DNA of 64,000 bases from Salinivirgaceae bacterium (GTDB taxonomy: Bacteria > Bacteroidota > Bacteroidia > Bacteroidales > SZUA-534): contig JAFVGW010000019.1 in the NCBI GenBank assembly GCA_017474765.1, positions 79,098 through 143,097 on the forward strand, written 5' to 3'. Below, piece by piece: positions 25,532-35,808 of this stretch. Numbering within the stretch: the stretch's first letter is position 1; each line of letters opens with the position of its first letter. The notes beneath the pieces were generated by a model, which had not been told where the DNA came from, searched no databases, and saw only the letters and a program-made list of their open reading frames with translations. A program made the position numbers and the translations under genes.

Positions 25532-25562
25532 AAAAAACCCCCCGCTGGTGCGGAGGGTCCCG
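25532..25562 (-). terminator. Terminator of pyrH-frr
   Basis: On the minus strand ACCCTCCGC, loop ACCA, GCGGGGGGTTTTTT forms a stem followed by T residues. It lies 25 bases past the frr stop. Confidence 0.8.
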
Positions 25563-25586
25563 TTTATAGTCACAAAAGCGGCGGTG

Positions 25587-26153
25587 TTAAACCACCATAA
25601 TGTCAGCCTCTTTCTTCTTAATCAGCTCGTCGATTTTGGCAATGTAGCTGTCGGTGAGTTTCTGCATCGAATCCTCGGCATCCTTCGCCAAATCCTCGGC
25701 CAGACCGTCCTTCTTCATCTTCTTGAAAGCCTCGTTCGAGTCTTTGCGCACGTTGCGGATGATGATTTTGGTGTTCTCGCCTTCCGATTTTGCCTGCTTC
25801 ACAAGGTCGCGGCGGCGCTCCTCGGTGAGTGGCGGAACGGCAATGATTATCGACTCGCCGTTGTTGGTTGGGTTGAAGCCGAGGTTCGACACCATTATGG
25901 CCTTCTCAATCACCTCGAACATCTTCTTTTCCCACGGTTGGATTTTGATGGTGCGGGCGTCGGGAACGGTCACGTTCGAAACCTGCGACAGGCTCATCTG
26001 CGAGCCGTAATAGTCAACCATCACATTGTCAAGTACCCTTACATCGGCCTTGCCGGCACGAATATGGGCGATTGAATCTTCAAGAAAATCAACAGCCTTT
26101 GCCATTTGCTCTTTGGCCTTGTCGATTTGTTTTTTTACGTCTTCCTGTGTCAT
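25587..26153 (-). CDS. frr: Ribosome recycling factor
   Basis: RRF, with EF-G, splits the ribosome after termination. The 188-residue product has normal length and the family landmarks: HIRAGKADVRVLDNV, YYGSQMSLSQVSNV with the conserved PDARTIKIQPWEK after it, then IAVPPLTEERRRDLVK and the long C-terminal three-helix bundle segment (KIIIRNVRKDSNEAFKKM). It starts 11 bases after pyrH, the common bacterial gene order pyrH-frr, and ends at a terminator. Confidence 0.97.
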   Translation of the reverse strand: MTQEDVKKQIDKAKEQMAKAVDFLEDSIAHIRAGKADVRVLDNVMVDYYGSQMSLSQVSNVTVPDARTIKIQPWEKKMFEVIEKAIMVSNLGFNPTNNGESIIIAVPPLTEERRRDLVKQAKSEGENTKIIIRNVRKDSNEAFKKMKKDGLAEDLAKDAEDSMQKLTDSYIAKIDELIKKKEADIMVV

Positions 26154-26164
26154 AGCCGTATGTA

Positions 26165-26875
26165 TTAAATAGTTACTAATGTTCCGATGTTTTCGCCCTT
26201 CACCACTTTAATCAGGTTGCCGGGTTTGTCCATATTGAAGACCACGATTGGCAGATTGTTCTCTTTACACATTGTGGTGGCGGTCAGGTCCATCACTTTC
26301 AGGCCGCGGTTGTAGATTTCGTCGTAAGTGATGGTGTCGAACTTGGTTGCCGTCGGGTCTTTTTCGGGGTCGGCAGTGTAGATGCCGTCAACGCGGGTGC
26401 CCTTGAGCATCACGTCGGCTTCAATCTCAATGCCGCGCAGCGACGAGCCGGTGTCGGTGGTGAAGTATGGGTTGCCCGTTCCGGCCGAGAAGATGGCCAC
26501 CTCGCCGTTGTTCAGGGCTTCGATGGCTTTCGGCTTCGAGTAGAGCTCGCCAATGGGTTCCATCCGGATGGCCGTGAGCACGCGCGCCTTCTGGCCGATG
26601 CTCTCAAGCCCCGAGCAGAGCGCCATTGCGTTTATCACCGTTGCCAGCATTCCCATCTGGTCGCCCTTGTAGCGGTCGAAGCCTTTCGATGCGCCGCTCA
26701 GGCCGCGGAAGATGTTGCCGCCGCCAATCACAATGCCAATCTGCACGCCCAGGTCGGCAATCTCCTTAATCTGCTTTGCATACTCGCCCAAACGTTGCGG
26801 GTCGATGCCGTAGCCTTGTGCGCCCATCAGCGATTCGCCGCTGAGTTTCAGCAATATGCGTTTGTATTTCGCCAT
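26165..26875 (-). CDS. pyrH: Uridylate kinase (UMP kinase)
   Basis: PyrH phosphorylates UMP to UDP and is essential for pyrimidine nucleotides. The 236-residue product has KYKRILLKLSGESLMG at the start, IGIVIGGGNIFRG near residue 50, the middle TAIRMEPIGELY and near the end VMDLTATTMCKENNLPIVVFN, all typical of bacterial UMP kinases of the amino acid kinase fold. The ATG at 26875 matches the family length; the frame extends upstream another 45 codons with no family features. It is first in a two-gene operon with frr. Confidence 0.96.
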   Translation of the reverse strand: MAKYKRILLKLSGESLMGAQGYGIDPQRLGEYAKQIKEIADLGVQIGIVIGGGNIFRGLSGASKGFDRYKGDQMGMLATVINAMALCSGLESIGQKARVLTAIRMEPIGELYSKPKAIEALNNGEVAIFSAGTGNPYFTTDTGSSLRGIEIEADVMLKGTRVDGIYTADPEKDPTATKFDTITYDEIYNRGLKVMDLTATTMCKENNLPIVVFNMDKPGNLIKVVKGENIGTLVTI

Positions 26876-26979
26876 AATTCGTTTTTTGATTTTTTGATGA
26901 TTCAAATTTGGCATAAAGTTAGTGGATTTGTGGAAAATGACAAGAGGAAATTTTTGGACTACGGACAGCAGATGTTTAT

Positions 26980-27047
26980 CTCTAACCAAACTAATCCAAA
27001 TGGAATCCAAAACTTAATCTGATTAGTTAGGGTTCGTTTGGTTAGAG
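26980..27047. repeat. Large inverted repeat with CTAACCAAACGAA arms
   Basis: CTCTAACCAAACTAATCC at 26980-26997 pairs with GGGTTCGTTTGGTTAGAG at 27030-27047, 16 of 18 bases complementary, around a 32-base centre. Single copies of the same arm are at 22884 and, inverted, at 25492-25519. Confidence 0.7.
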
Positions 27048-27152
27048 CTAATGTTGTCAATTTTCAATTTTCAACCGTCAATTTTCCATTGTCCAAATTG
27101 CGGCTTTGGTCAAAATTTTAGGGGCGGTGTGCGGCTGTTAATAAAATTGTAT

Positions 27153-27160
27153 TACTTTTG
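27153..27160 (+). promoter_or_regulatory. Possible -7 box of the giant surface protein gene
   Basis: TACTTTTG matches TAnnTTTG. It is 173 bases upstream of the ATG, which would leave a long untranslated leader. The -33 region (TGTG) is only a partial match. Confidence 0.35.
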
Positions 27161-27332
27161 TTGATTGTGAATTTAGAAACCGAACAAAGAGACCGAAATG
27201 ATTTTGTTTTTGGGAACGGTACTGTTAGGATTGTGTGACTACGTGTGTAGGCACCGCCCTGCCACCCTCGGTTCGATGTGTTCAACTAATTGTTTCATTA
27301 ATAACGCATAATTAACTTAAACTTAAATACTT

Positions 27333-30300
27333 ATGAAAAAAGGATTGTTTATTCTTACAAGTCTTTTAATGTTGGGTGCCTGGGGTGCCAAGGCGCAGGA
27401 TAATGTTTTGTTCCCGACCTCGGGCCAAAAAACTGTCGACCTCTCCAACAAGCAGGTAGGCTACTCAATGAATGTGTATGACAATGGCGGTGCCAACGGC
27501 AATTACACAGATTATTGCGACGGCCAAATTTTAATTAAGGCTCCGCAAAAAGGCTCTTTGACACTGGAAGGTTCTATTGTAACAGAAGCATGTTGCGACT
27601 ATTTGCTTGTTTACAATGGCAGCGACCAGAGTGCCCCGGTAATAGCAGAATACAGAGGAACATGCAATTTCATTTTACAGAGCGACAACGACATGTTGCT
27701 TTATTTCCACACAGACCGCAGTGTTATTGCGTCGGGTATCGACAGCAAACTCTTCATCAATGTGAATGTGGTTGAAAGCGAATTCACTTATTACGACAAA
27801 GAGAAGACGATTCTTAAAGAATACACCGGCGACAAGCAGAATGTGGTTGTGCCGTCGAATGTTAAGGAGATAGGCACGAACGCTTTCAACAACAGTTGCC
27901 GCATAGTGCTTATTCCCAACACGGTGGAAAAAATCGTGACAAAAGCCTTTAATCACACTGCCGGCATGAAAATCTACTGCGAGGCTGAAAGCAAGCCTGA
28001 CGGATGGGCAGGCAACTGGAATCCCAACGACTACCCCGTGTATTGGAACAGTGCCAAAATCCCTGATTATGACTACACAATAAACAGCAATAACAAAATC
28101 ACCATCACAAGCTGCAACCTTGACAAGACTATAGTTAGAATACCTGCCACAATTCGCATCAAAGGCGAGGAATACGAAGTGACAAACATTGCCACCAGCG
28201 CGTTCAAATATTGCGACAACCTGAAAAAAGTGGTTGTTGGCGAGAACATTACGGGCATTGGCGAGAATGCTTTCCAGAATTGCCCCACATTGGAAACAGT
28301 GGATTTGGCTGATGCCAAAAAACTGACATATATTAACGATAAAGCTTTTGCCAACAGCAGCATTAAGAGAATAGATATTCCTGATTGGATTACCTCAATC
28401 GGCACCTGCGCGTTCCAAAACTGCGACGGCCTGACCAATATAGCTATTCCAGCATCAGTTACTTGGATTGGTAACTATGCTTTCCAATACTGCGATAATC
28501 TTGCAACCGTGGATTTAAGCCAGGCAAAAGGACTTAAAAGAATCAACGATTATGCATTCTATGAGTGCTATGGGCTGAAAAACATTGAAATTCCAAACTG
28601 GATTACCTCAATCGGCAATTATGCGTTCTACAATTGCGACAATCTTACCAATGTTAACATTCCAAACTCGGTTACCTCAATTGGTTCTCAGGCATTCTAC
28701 GATTGCGATAATCTTGCAACCATTGATTTAAGCCAGGCAAAAGGACTTAAATCAATAAACGCTTATGCGTTCTATGGGTGCACAGGGTTGAAAAACATTG
28801 AAATTCCAAACTGGATTACCTCAATCGGCAATTATGCGTTCTACAATTGCGACAAACTTACCAGTGTTTCCATTCCCAATTCAGTTACCTTAATTGGAAA
28901 CCATGCGTTTTACGACTGCGATGGTTTGAAAGAAATAACAATTCCTAACTCTGTTGCCACAATTGGAGACTATGCGTTCTATGGTTGCAACAATCTTGTA
29001 AAAGCTGATTTGAGCAATGCGAAAAAACTCACATCAATCGGCAGTTATGCGTTTGCCAATAATACAAATCTGAAAACAGCTGATTTAAGCAACGCCGAAA
29101 GCCTTACCACAATAAACGACTATGCTTTCAGCAGTTGCGCCAATCTTGAAAAGGTTGATTTGAGCGGTGCAAAAGACCTATCGTATGTAAATAATAATGC
29201 GTTTTTAAACTGCCCCAAACTGAAATCGTTCGGTTCTTCCGGCGGCAAAGCTATTTACAGCGCCGACGGCAAAACTCTGATCTGCTATCTGGCGGTTAGC
29301 CCTGACACCGCGTTCACCGTTCCGTCAACCGTCACCACCATTGCCAATAATGCGTTCATCAATTGCAACAAACTGAAACAGGTGACCATACCTTCGAGTG
29401 TTACCTCAATCGGCAGTTATGCGTTTAATGGTTGCAACAACCTTGCAAAAATAGATCTCAGCAAAGCCACAGGCCTCACTTCTTTTGGAAGCTATGCGTT
29501 TAGTGGCTGCCCCAAGTTGGCCACCATCGATTTGAGCGCCACAAGCCTCACCACCATTGGTAGTTCTGCGTTTTATAACAATGACTATCTGACCGAGATA
29601 ACCCTTCCCGAATCGGTTACTTCGATTGGTTATCAGGCATTCTACAGTTGCGACAAACTGAAAAAGGTGACCATTCCTTCGAGTGTTACCTCAATCGCCA
29701 ATTATGCGTTCTATGGTTGCGGCAAACTTGCAAAAGTAGATTTCAACAAGGCCAGGGACCTCACTTATATTGGCGTCAATACGTTTAATGCTTGCGCATT
29801 GACCATCATTGATTTGAGCGCCACAAGCCTCACCACCATTGGTAGTTCTGCGTTTTATGACAATAACTATCTGACCGAGATAACCCTTCCCGAATCGGTT
29901 ATCTTAATCGACAGTTATGCGTTCTACAGTTGCAACAACCTTGCAACTGTTGATATGAGCAGCGCCAAAAACCTGACCACAATCGGTGATTATGCGTTCC
30001 AATATTGCGGCAAGCTGAAAGAGGCTGCCTTCCCCGAGTCGCTTACTTCGATTGGTTACATGGCGTTCTCGTATTGCACAAATCTTGAAAAAGCAGACTT
30101 CAGCAAGGCCAAAAACCTTATATCAATCGGCAGTTATGCGTTTGAATACTGCAATAAACTGGCAAGCGCTGATTTGAGCAAAGCCACAAGCCTTGCAAAC
30201 ATATATAACGGAGCGTTCCGCAATTGCAATGAACTGACTGATGTGGCAGTTCCCGAATCAATCACTTACGTGGCGGGCGATGTATTAAGTGGCTGCGATA

Positions 30301-33300
30301 AAGTGAATTTTACTAAAGCTGACGGAGCCTTGTATTTGGGCAACCAGCGCAATCCGTATGTTGTTCTGTATAAGGCATCATCGACAGATATAACCGAGTG
30401 CCGCATCAACAATAAAACAAAGGTTATCGCACATATGGCCTTTACTAATTGCACAAATCTCAAATCAATCAACATTCCCGGGTCGGTTGTGTCAATTAAT
30501 CAGGATGCATTCAATGGCTGCGTGGGTTTGGAGAAGGTTAGTCTGCCCGATAACATCAGTAGTATCGGCTATCGGGCTTTCTCCTACTGCTACAGTTTGG
30601 CTTCGGTTGATGTTCCATCGTCGGTTGAATCAATCGGTGATGAAGCTTTCACCAATGTGAGAAACATCAACTACACAGGAAAACTTGGCAGCGCAACCTC
30701 AACCTGGGGAGCACTGATGCGCAACGGCAAGATGGGCGGCTACACCGATGGCGACTTTGTGTTCAGCGATGAGGCAAAAACCAATTTGATTGCTTATGTG
30801 GGCAGCGGCGGCAGCATTGAGATTCCCGAGTCCACCATTACCATTGACGCTAATGCGTTCCTTGGCTGCAAGGGTATCACCAAAGTTGTAATTCCCGACA
30901 ATGTGAAGTACGTCTATAGCGGTGCGTTTAAAGGCTGTACTGGTTTGAAAACCCTCAAAATAGGCAGCGGAGTCACTTATATTGATAGCGATGCGTTCAA
31001 CGGCTGCCCAATCGAGACGCTGACTTACAACACTGAAGCCATTGGCACAATGTTCGCTTACAACAGCACACTCAAAACAGTGAATGTGGGCAACAAGGTT
31101 ACAATCATTGAAGAAAAAGCGTTCGAGTGCTGCCCCAACTTAACAACTGTCAACTTAAGCAATGCCAAGAAACTTACCACAATCGAAATTGGAGCATTCT
31201 ACGACAGCGGTTTAACCGAGATAACCATTCCCGAATCGGTTACTGAAATTGGTGAATGGCCTTTCCAAGCCACCAATCTGAAAAAGGTGGATTTGAGCAA
31301 CGCCACAGGGCTGTCTGTTATTGGCAACCAAGCGTTCGCATATTGCACATTGCTCGAATCGGTTACCGTTCCCGACTGGATTACAACCATCGACGCTTCG
31401 GCGTTCAAAGGCTGCTACGCCCTGAAATCGGTTACGCTTGGCAGTGGCATTACCAGTATCAACGACAATGCGTTCGACGAATGCAACAGCATCGAGACGC
31501 TGACATTCAATACCAATAATATCGGCGGCCATTTCAAAAATAAAACCTCACTCAAAAAGGTTGCGATAGGCAGCAAGGTTACTTCGATTCCAAGCAGTGC
31601 ATTCAGCGGTTGCAGCAACATTACCTCGGTTGTTACCAATAGCAATGCTAATTTCAGCAATTCGGGAATTCTTTTCGTCAAAGACGGAATCCGCTACAAA
31701 GTTTTGGACAAAAATTCGGTTGAGGTTGTTTCAAATGGCTATTCGGGCCGCGTTGAAATACCTGAAACCGTAACGGCTGGCAACACATTCAAGGTTCGGG
31801 GAATCGGTGATAAAGCATTTAAAGATTGCAGCGGTCTTGTATCAATTGATTTGAGCAAAGACGCTAACCTTGAATATATTGGTTGGCAGGCATTTTCCAA
31901 TTGCGACGGACTGACGAAGATAACTATTCCTGAATCAGTTTTCGAAATTGATAATTATGCGTTCGATGGTTGCGACAACCTTGAAACGGTTGATATGAGC
32001 AACGCTAAAAATCTTGAATATATTGGTGAGAGTACGTTTCGAAATTGTTCTTCGCTGTCGAGGTTTATTATTCCTGCTTCAGTTACCGTAATTGGTGATT
32101 ATGCGTTCAGTGGTTGTACTAGTATCAGTCCGATTCTCTGCGAAGCCGAGAGCGAACCAGACGGGTGGTACTATAACTGGAATTATCCTGACTACCATCA
32201 GGTAATCTGGCACTACAACAAACTTAAGGTGAATCTTTCGGTTAACAACAGCGAGTGGGGTACGGTGAGCGGCGCCGGCACCTACACCTACGGAGAAGAT
32301 GTTCACATTAAGGCCACTCCGGCCAAAGGGGCAGTCTTTTTGGGTTGGGACGATGACACTCCGTTCGACGAGTTCACCGTTCCCGCAATGGAAGACATCG
32401 ACATCACCGCCATTTTTGCCAAGCGAGTGCAGGTGGGCAAAAACACTGTATATGCCAAAAACGAGGACTATTTTAACTGCGTGTTCACTCCCGAAAAATC
32501 AGCATACTATAGAATTTACTCGAATTCGGATAGCGACACCTATGGTTACTTGTACGATGGTGGGAAAAACCATTTGACGGAAGATGATGACAGTGGTGAA
32601 AACTATAATTTTGAAATTACATATTATCTTGATGGTGGTGAAACCTACTATTTAGGTGTGATGTTTTTGAGTGATGATAAGGAAGGCAATATCAATTTCA
32701 CGATAGAAGAAGTAAAACCATACATTGTCAGCGCAACAGCCAAAAACGGCAAGGTTGAAGGCACAGGAGCATATTATTATGGTGTTGTTGCCAGTCTGCA
32801 CGCAGTACCCGACGATGGTTATCACTTTGTGAAATGGAGTGATGGAGAAACATCTTCATGGTATAACATCGAAGTTTATGACAATGTCAATTTAACCGCC
32901 GAGTTTGCAATCAACGAATATGAGATTACGGGTTCGGTTTCGTCGGGATACGGCACTATTGGAGGCACGGGCACCTACGCTCACGGCAGTGAAGTTTCAC
33001 TCATCGCCAAACCCAACAAGGGTTATGAGTTTATTCGATGGGGCGATGGCAACACCGACAACCCGCGCAGGTTCAAAGCCGAGGAGAGCAAGGAATACTA
33101 TGCAGTAGTTGTTTCTAAAACTTTCAATGTTGAGGCATCGGGCAATCATGTATCATCAGTTGACATTTGGGGTGATTGCTATTATGGAAATACAATCGAA
33201 CTCAAGGCTTGGCCGGAATCGAACTATCACTTTAAGGAGTGGCGCAACAGCAAGGGCGAGGTTATCAGCACAGCGAACCCATTCAATTACACTGTTACTG

Positions 33301-35588
33301 AAGATGCTAAGTTTACAGCGGTTGTTGAGGGCGATGAGTTTACCATTGGCACCTCAATGGACAATGGCACAGTTCAGGGTGGCGGCACCTACAACTACGG
33401 TTCGAAAGTAACACTGACCGCAGTTGCCAATCCGGGCTTCAAGTTCGCAGGCTGGGCCGATGCTGTGCAAACAGCCACACGCACCATCACTGTCAATTAT
33501 AATGCGGATTACACAGCCTACACCCTGCCAATAAAATACAGCGTTGAGCTGTCGGCTGAGAACGGTGTTGTGTCGGGCGGCGCCACCAACCTCAGCTATG
33601 GCGACGAGGTGACCATTACAGCCACACCAAACGGAGGATTCAAATTTGTGCGCTGGAGCGATGGCAACACATCGGCCACACGCACCCTCACCATAACAAG
33701 AGATTATACGCTGAAGGCCGTCTGCATGGATGCGGCAGAGACACTTTACACCATTAGTGCAACAGCCGGACAGAACGGCAGCGTTATGGGCGGCGGCCGC
33801 TATAAGGCAGGCGAAAAGGTGACACTCACCGCCATTGCCAACCCAGGCTATCACTTTGTGAAATGGAGCGACGGCAGCACCAACGCCAATAACGTTGTTA
33901 CCGTGAGCGGCGACAAATCGCTCAGCGCCGAGTTTGCCGTGAACACCTACACCGTCAGCGTGACAGCCGGAGCCAACGGCATAGTCAGCGGCGGCGGCTC
34001 GTTTGAGTTTGGCGCACCTGCCACTATCACAGCCACTCCGGCCACAGGCTACCACTTTGCCGGCTGGAGCGATGGCAGTGCAGTGGCAAACCGCACATTC
34101 AACGTATCGACCGACTTGGATTTGAAGGCTGAGTTCGCCATCAACACCTACAGCGTGAAGGCAACGGCCAAGAACGGCAAGGTTGAGGGCACAGGCACCT
34201 ACAACCACGGCACCGAGGCAACACTCACCGCCACAGCCGCCACAGGCTACCACTTCAGCCAGTGGAGCGACGGCAACACCAACAACCCGCGCAAGGCCAC
34301 TGTGACCAGCGATATGGAGTTTGCGGCTGAATTTGCAATCAACACCTATGAGATTACCGCCGCCGCACAAAACGGCACAGTGAGCGGTGCAGGAACATAT
34401 AACTATGGCGCTATGGCAGCACTCACCGCCACAGCCAATGCGGGTTACCACTTCACACAATGGAGCGACGGCGTGTTGAGCAGCAGCCGCAGCGTGTTTG
34501 TGAGCGAGGATATGAAGTTCACCGCCGAGTTTGCTATTGACGCCTACAACGTGAGCGCTTACGCACAGAACGGCTCGGTTGAGGGCGCAGGCTACTACAA
34601 CCACGGTGCAAGCGCAACACTTACCGCCAAGGCCAACGAGGGTTACCACTTCACACAATGGAGCGACGGCGTGAAAGACAAATCTCGTACGGAGACAGTG
34701 CTTTCGAGCATGTCATTTGAAGCAGAATTTGAAGTCAACAGTTTCAATATCACCGCAGCCGAGTCGGCCAACGGAGTTGTTTCGGGTGCCGGCACCTACA
34801 GCTACGGCGCTATGGCAACACTCACCGCCGTTGCCAACGAGGGCTATCACTTCACTCAGTGGAGCGACGGCCTGACAAGCGCAACCCGCCGCCTGACAGT
34901 GGTTGAGGATGCTGAGTTCGGCGCAACGTTCGAAATCAACAGCTACGAGGTTAAGCTCTCGGCTGAGAACGGCACCGTTTCGGGCGCAGGCACCTTTGAG
35001 CACGGCGCCGAGGCAACAATCAGCGCCAAGGCTGCTGAGCACTATCACTTCGTTAAATGGAGCGACGGCAACACCGACAATCCGCGCAAGCTGACAGTAA
35101 CCAAAAACAGAAGCCTGAAGGCAGTGTTCGAGGCCGACCTCTTCACCATCAAGGTTGAAGCCGAGAATGGTACAATCTACGGTGCCTCGAGCGGGTTTGA
35201 GTTTGGCGCAGTGGCCACACTCACCGCATCGCCCGACCTTGGCTACCACTTTGAGAAATGGAGCGACGGCAACACCGACAATCCGCGCTCGGTAACCATC
35301 GACGCCACTGTTCTGAGCAACCTCGACAAGCCGTTCACCGCCATCTTCGAGAAGAATCCGTCGTATGTCGGAATTGAGGAGTCGGCAGCCGAGGAGGTCA
35401 GTATCTACGCTTACGGCAACACAATCGTCGTAGAGAACGCCGAGAACGACATCCTGGTATTTGATGCCATGGGCCGCATGATTGTCCGCGAGACTGCAGC
35501 CGCCGACCGCACCGAGATTCAGGTTGAGGGCACGGGCGTTTATGTTGTCAAGACAGGCAGCGCCAGCAAGCGCGTTATGATTAAGTAG
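27333..35588 (+). CDS. Giant BspA-like surface protein with T9SS sorting domain
   Basis: A 2751-residue secreted protein. Order of parts: signal peptide to about 21 (GAWGAKA); a CUB-like domain at about 30-145 (DYLLVYNGSDQS); BspA-type LRR_5 repeats from about 160 to 1625, each like ITSIGNYAFYNCDNLTNV; a first InlB-type repeat (about 1630-1696); a pre-peptidase C-like domain at about 1697-1795 (YYRIYSNSDSDTYGYLYD); thirteen further ~65-residue divergent InlB B-repeats with GYHFTQWSDG cores; and a C-terminal T9SS type A domain from about 2680 (VFDAMGRMIV, GVYVVKTGSASKRVMIK). LRR_5 and InlB modules in BspA-like proteins bind host or microbial surface partners; the ligand here is unknown. Monocistronic, with a long leader and a terminator. 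Confidence 0.92.
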   Translation: MKKGLFILTSLLMLGAWGAKAQDNVLFPTSGQKTVDLSNKQVGYSMNVYDNGGANGNYTDYCDGQILIKAPQKGSLTLEGSIVTEACCDYLLVYNGSDQSAPVIAEYRGTCNFILQSDNDMLLYFHTDRSVIASGIDSKLFINVNVVESEFTYYDKEKTILKEYTGDKQNVVVPSNVKEIGTNAFNNSCRIVLIPNTVEKIVTKAFNHTAGMKIYCEAESKPDGWAGNWNPNDYPVYWNSAKIPDYDYTINSNNKITITSCNLDKTIVRIPATIRIKGEEYEVTNIATSAFKYCDNLKKVVVGENITGIGENAFQNCPTLETVDLADAKKLTYINDKAFANSSIKRIDIPDWITSIGTCAFQNCDGLTNIAIPASVTWIGNYAFQYCDNLATVDLSQAKGLKRINDYAFYECYGLKNIEIPNWITSIGNYAFYNCDNLTNVNIPNSVTSIGSQAFYDCDNLATIDLSQAKGLKSINAYAFYGCTGLKNIEIPNWITSIGNYAFYNCDKLTSVSIPNSVTLIGNHAFYDCDGLKEITIPNSVATIGDYAFYGCNNLVKADLSNAKKLTSIGSYAFANNTNLKTADLSNAESLTTINDYAFSSCANLEKVDLSGAKDLSYVNNNAFLNCPKLKSFGSSGGKAIYSADGKTLICYLAVSPDTAFTVPSTVTTIANNAFINCNKLKQVTIPSSVTSIGSYAFNGCNNLAKIDLSKATGLTSFGSYAFSGCPKLATIDLSATSLTTIGSSAFYNNDYLTEITLPESVTSIGYQAFYSCDKLKKVTIPSSVTSIANYAFYGCGKLAKVDFNKARDLTYIGVNTFNACALTIIDLSATSLTTIGSSAFYDNNYLTEITLPESVILIDSYAFYSCNNLATVDMSSAKNLTTIGDYAFQYCGKLKEAAFPESLTSIGYMAFSYCTNLEKADFSKAKNLISIGSYAFEYCNKLASADLSKATSLANIYNGAFRNCNELTDVAVPESITYVAGDVLSGCDKVNFTKADGALYLGNQRNPYVVLYKASSTDITECRINNKTKVIAHMAFTNCTNLKSINIPGSVVSINQDAFNGCVGLEKVSLPDNISSIGYRAFSYCYSLASVDVPSSVESIGDEAFTNVRNINYTGKLGSATSTWGALMRNGKMGGYTDGDFVFSDEAKTNLIAYVGSGGSIEIPESTITIDANAFLGCKGITKVVIPDNVKYVYSGAFKGCTGLKTLKIGSGVTYIDSDAFNGCPIETLTYNTEAIGTMFAYNSTLKTVNVGNKVTIIEEKAFECCPNLTTVNLSNAKKLTTIEIGAFYDSGLTEITIPESVTEIGEWPFQATNLKKVDLSNATGLSVIGNQAFAYCTLLESVTVPDWITTIDASAFKGCYALKSVTLGSGITSINDNAFDECNSIETLTFNTNNIGGHFKNKTSLKKVAIGSKVTSIPSSAFSGCSNITSVVTNSNANFSNSGILFVKDGIRYKVLDKNSVEVVSNGYSGRVEIPETVTAGNTFKVRGIGDKAFKDCSGLVSIDLSKDANLEYIGWQAFSNCDGLTKITIPESVFEIDNYAFDGCDNLETVDMSNAKNLEYIGESTFRNCSSLSRFIIPASVTVIGDYAFSGCTSISPILCEAESEPDGWYYNWNYPDYHQVIWHYNKLKVNLSVNNSEWGTVSGAGTYTYGEDVHIKATPAKGAVFLGWDDDTPFDEFTVPAMEDIDITAIFAKRVQVGKNTVYAKNEDYFNCVFTPEKSAYYRIYSNSDSDTYGYLYDGGKNHLTEDDDSGENYNFEITYYLDGGETYYLGVMFLSDDKEGNINFTIEEVKPYIVSATAKNGKVEGTGAYYYGVVASLHAVPDDGYHFVKWSDGETSSWYNIEVYDNVNLTAEFAINEYEITGSVSSGYGTIGGTGTYAHGSEVSLIAKPNKGYEFIRWGDGNTDNPRRFKAEESKEYYAVVVSKTFNVEASGNHVSSVDIWGDCYYGNTIELKAWPESNYHFKEWRNSKGEVISTANPFNYTVTEDAKFTAVVEGDEFTIGTSMDNGTVQGGGTYNYGSKVTLTAVANPGFKFAGWADAVQTATRTITVNYNADYTAYTLPIKYSVELSAENGVVSGGATNLSYGDEVTITATPNGGFKFVRWSDGNTSATRTLTITRDYTLKAVCMDAAETLYTISATAGQNGSVMGGGRYKAGEKVTLTAIANPGYHFVKWSDGSTNANNVVTVSGDKSLSAEFAVNTYTVSVTAGANGIVSGGGSFEFGAPATITATPATGYHFAGWSDGSAVANRTFNVSTDLDLKAEFAINTYSVKATAKNGKVEGTGTYNHGTEATLTATAATGYHFSQWSDGNTNNPRKATVTSDMEFAAEFAINTYEITAAAQNGTVSGAGTYNYGAMAALTATANAGYHFTQWSDGVLSSSRSVFVSEDMKFTAEFAIDAYNVSAYAQNGSVEGAGYYNHGASATLTAKANEGYHFTQWSDGVKDKSRTETVLSSMSFEAEFEVNSFNITAAESANGVVSGAGTYSYGAMATLTAVANEGYHFTQWSDGLTSATRRLTVVEDAEFGATFEINSYEVKLSAENGTVSGAGTFEHGAEATISAKAAEHYHFVKWSDGNTDNPRKLTVTKNRSLKAVFEADLFTIKVEAENGTIYGASSGFEFGAVATLTASPDLGYHFEKWSDGNTDNPRSVTIDATVLSNLDKPFTAIFEKNPSYVGIEESAAEEVSIYAYGNTIVVENAENDILVFDAMGRMIVRETAAADRTEIQVEGTGVYVVKTGSASKRVMIK

Positions 35589-35626
35589 AGAGTTTAATTT
35601 TTCTTATAAGTTAATTTTAGGATGGG

Positions 35627-35659
35627 GTAAGGTCGCCGTGATGACGACCTTATTTTTTT
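35627..35659 (+). terminator. Terminator of the giant surface protein gene
   Basis: TAAGGTCG, loop, CGACCTTA and a run of seven T, about 40 bases after the stop. Confidence 0.85.
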
Positions 35660-35706
35660 GTTGCTGCTGACGCGATGCAGGGGTGCGGATGGCTTTGGGT
35701 AAGGGC

Positions 35707-35739
35707 AAAAAAACACCTCCTATTGGGGGTCGGAGGTGC
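35707..35739 (-). terminator. Terminator of the porW-phosphatase operon
   Basis: On the minus strand GCACCTCC, loop, GGAGGTG and TTTTTTT. It lies about 140 bases past the phosphatase stop codon. Confidence 0.75.
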
Positions 35740-35808
35740 TGCCTAGTAATATTAAATATCATGGGTTATTGACACTACAAATGTAAAGCGTCAAAAACCC
35801 CTTTGCTG

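Larger units (their letters stand above)
25170..25586. other. Intergenic region with repeats downstream of frr
   Basis: No gene is seen. It contains two CGCTTCGCGAGAAATT sites (25322 and 25364), the second composite repeat, an inverted CTAACCAAACGAA site at 25492-25519 and the frr terminator. Confidence 0.6.
26876..27332. other. Divergent intergenic region upstream of pyrH and the giant surface gene
   Basis: No gene is seen. It contains the long inverted repeat at 26980-27047, a possible -7 box at 27153 and a long leader of about 165 bases before the ATG at 27333. Confidence 0.6.

Noticed and set aside
27240..27300. GGTTCGA-like sequence as a possible tRNA T-arm
   Set aside because: No cloverleaf can be folded around it.
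33354..34658. A 434-codon open frame antisense to the InlB-type repeats
   Set aside because: It mirrors the repeat codons of the giant surface protein and has no start, promoter or domain of its own.
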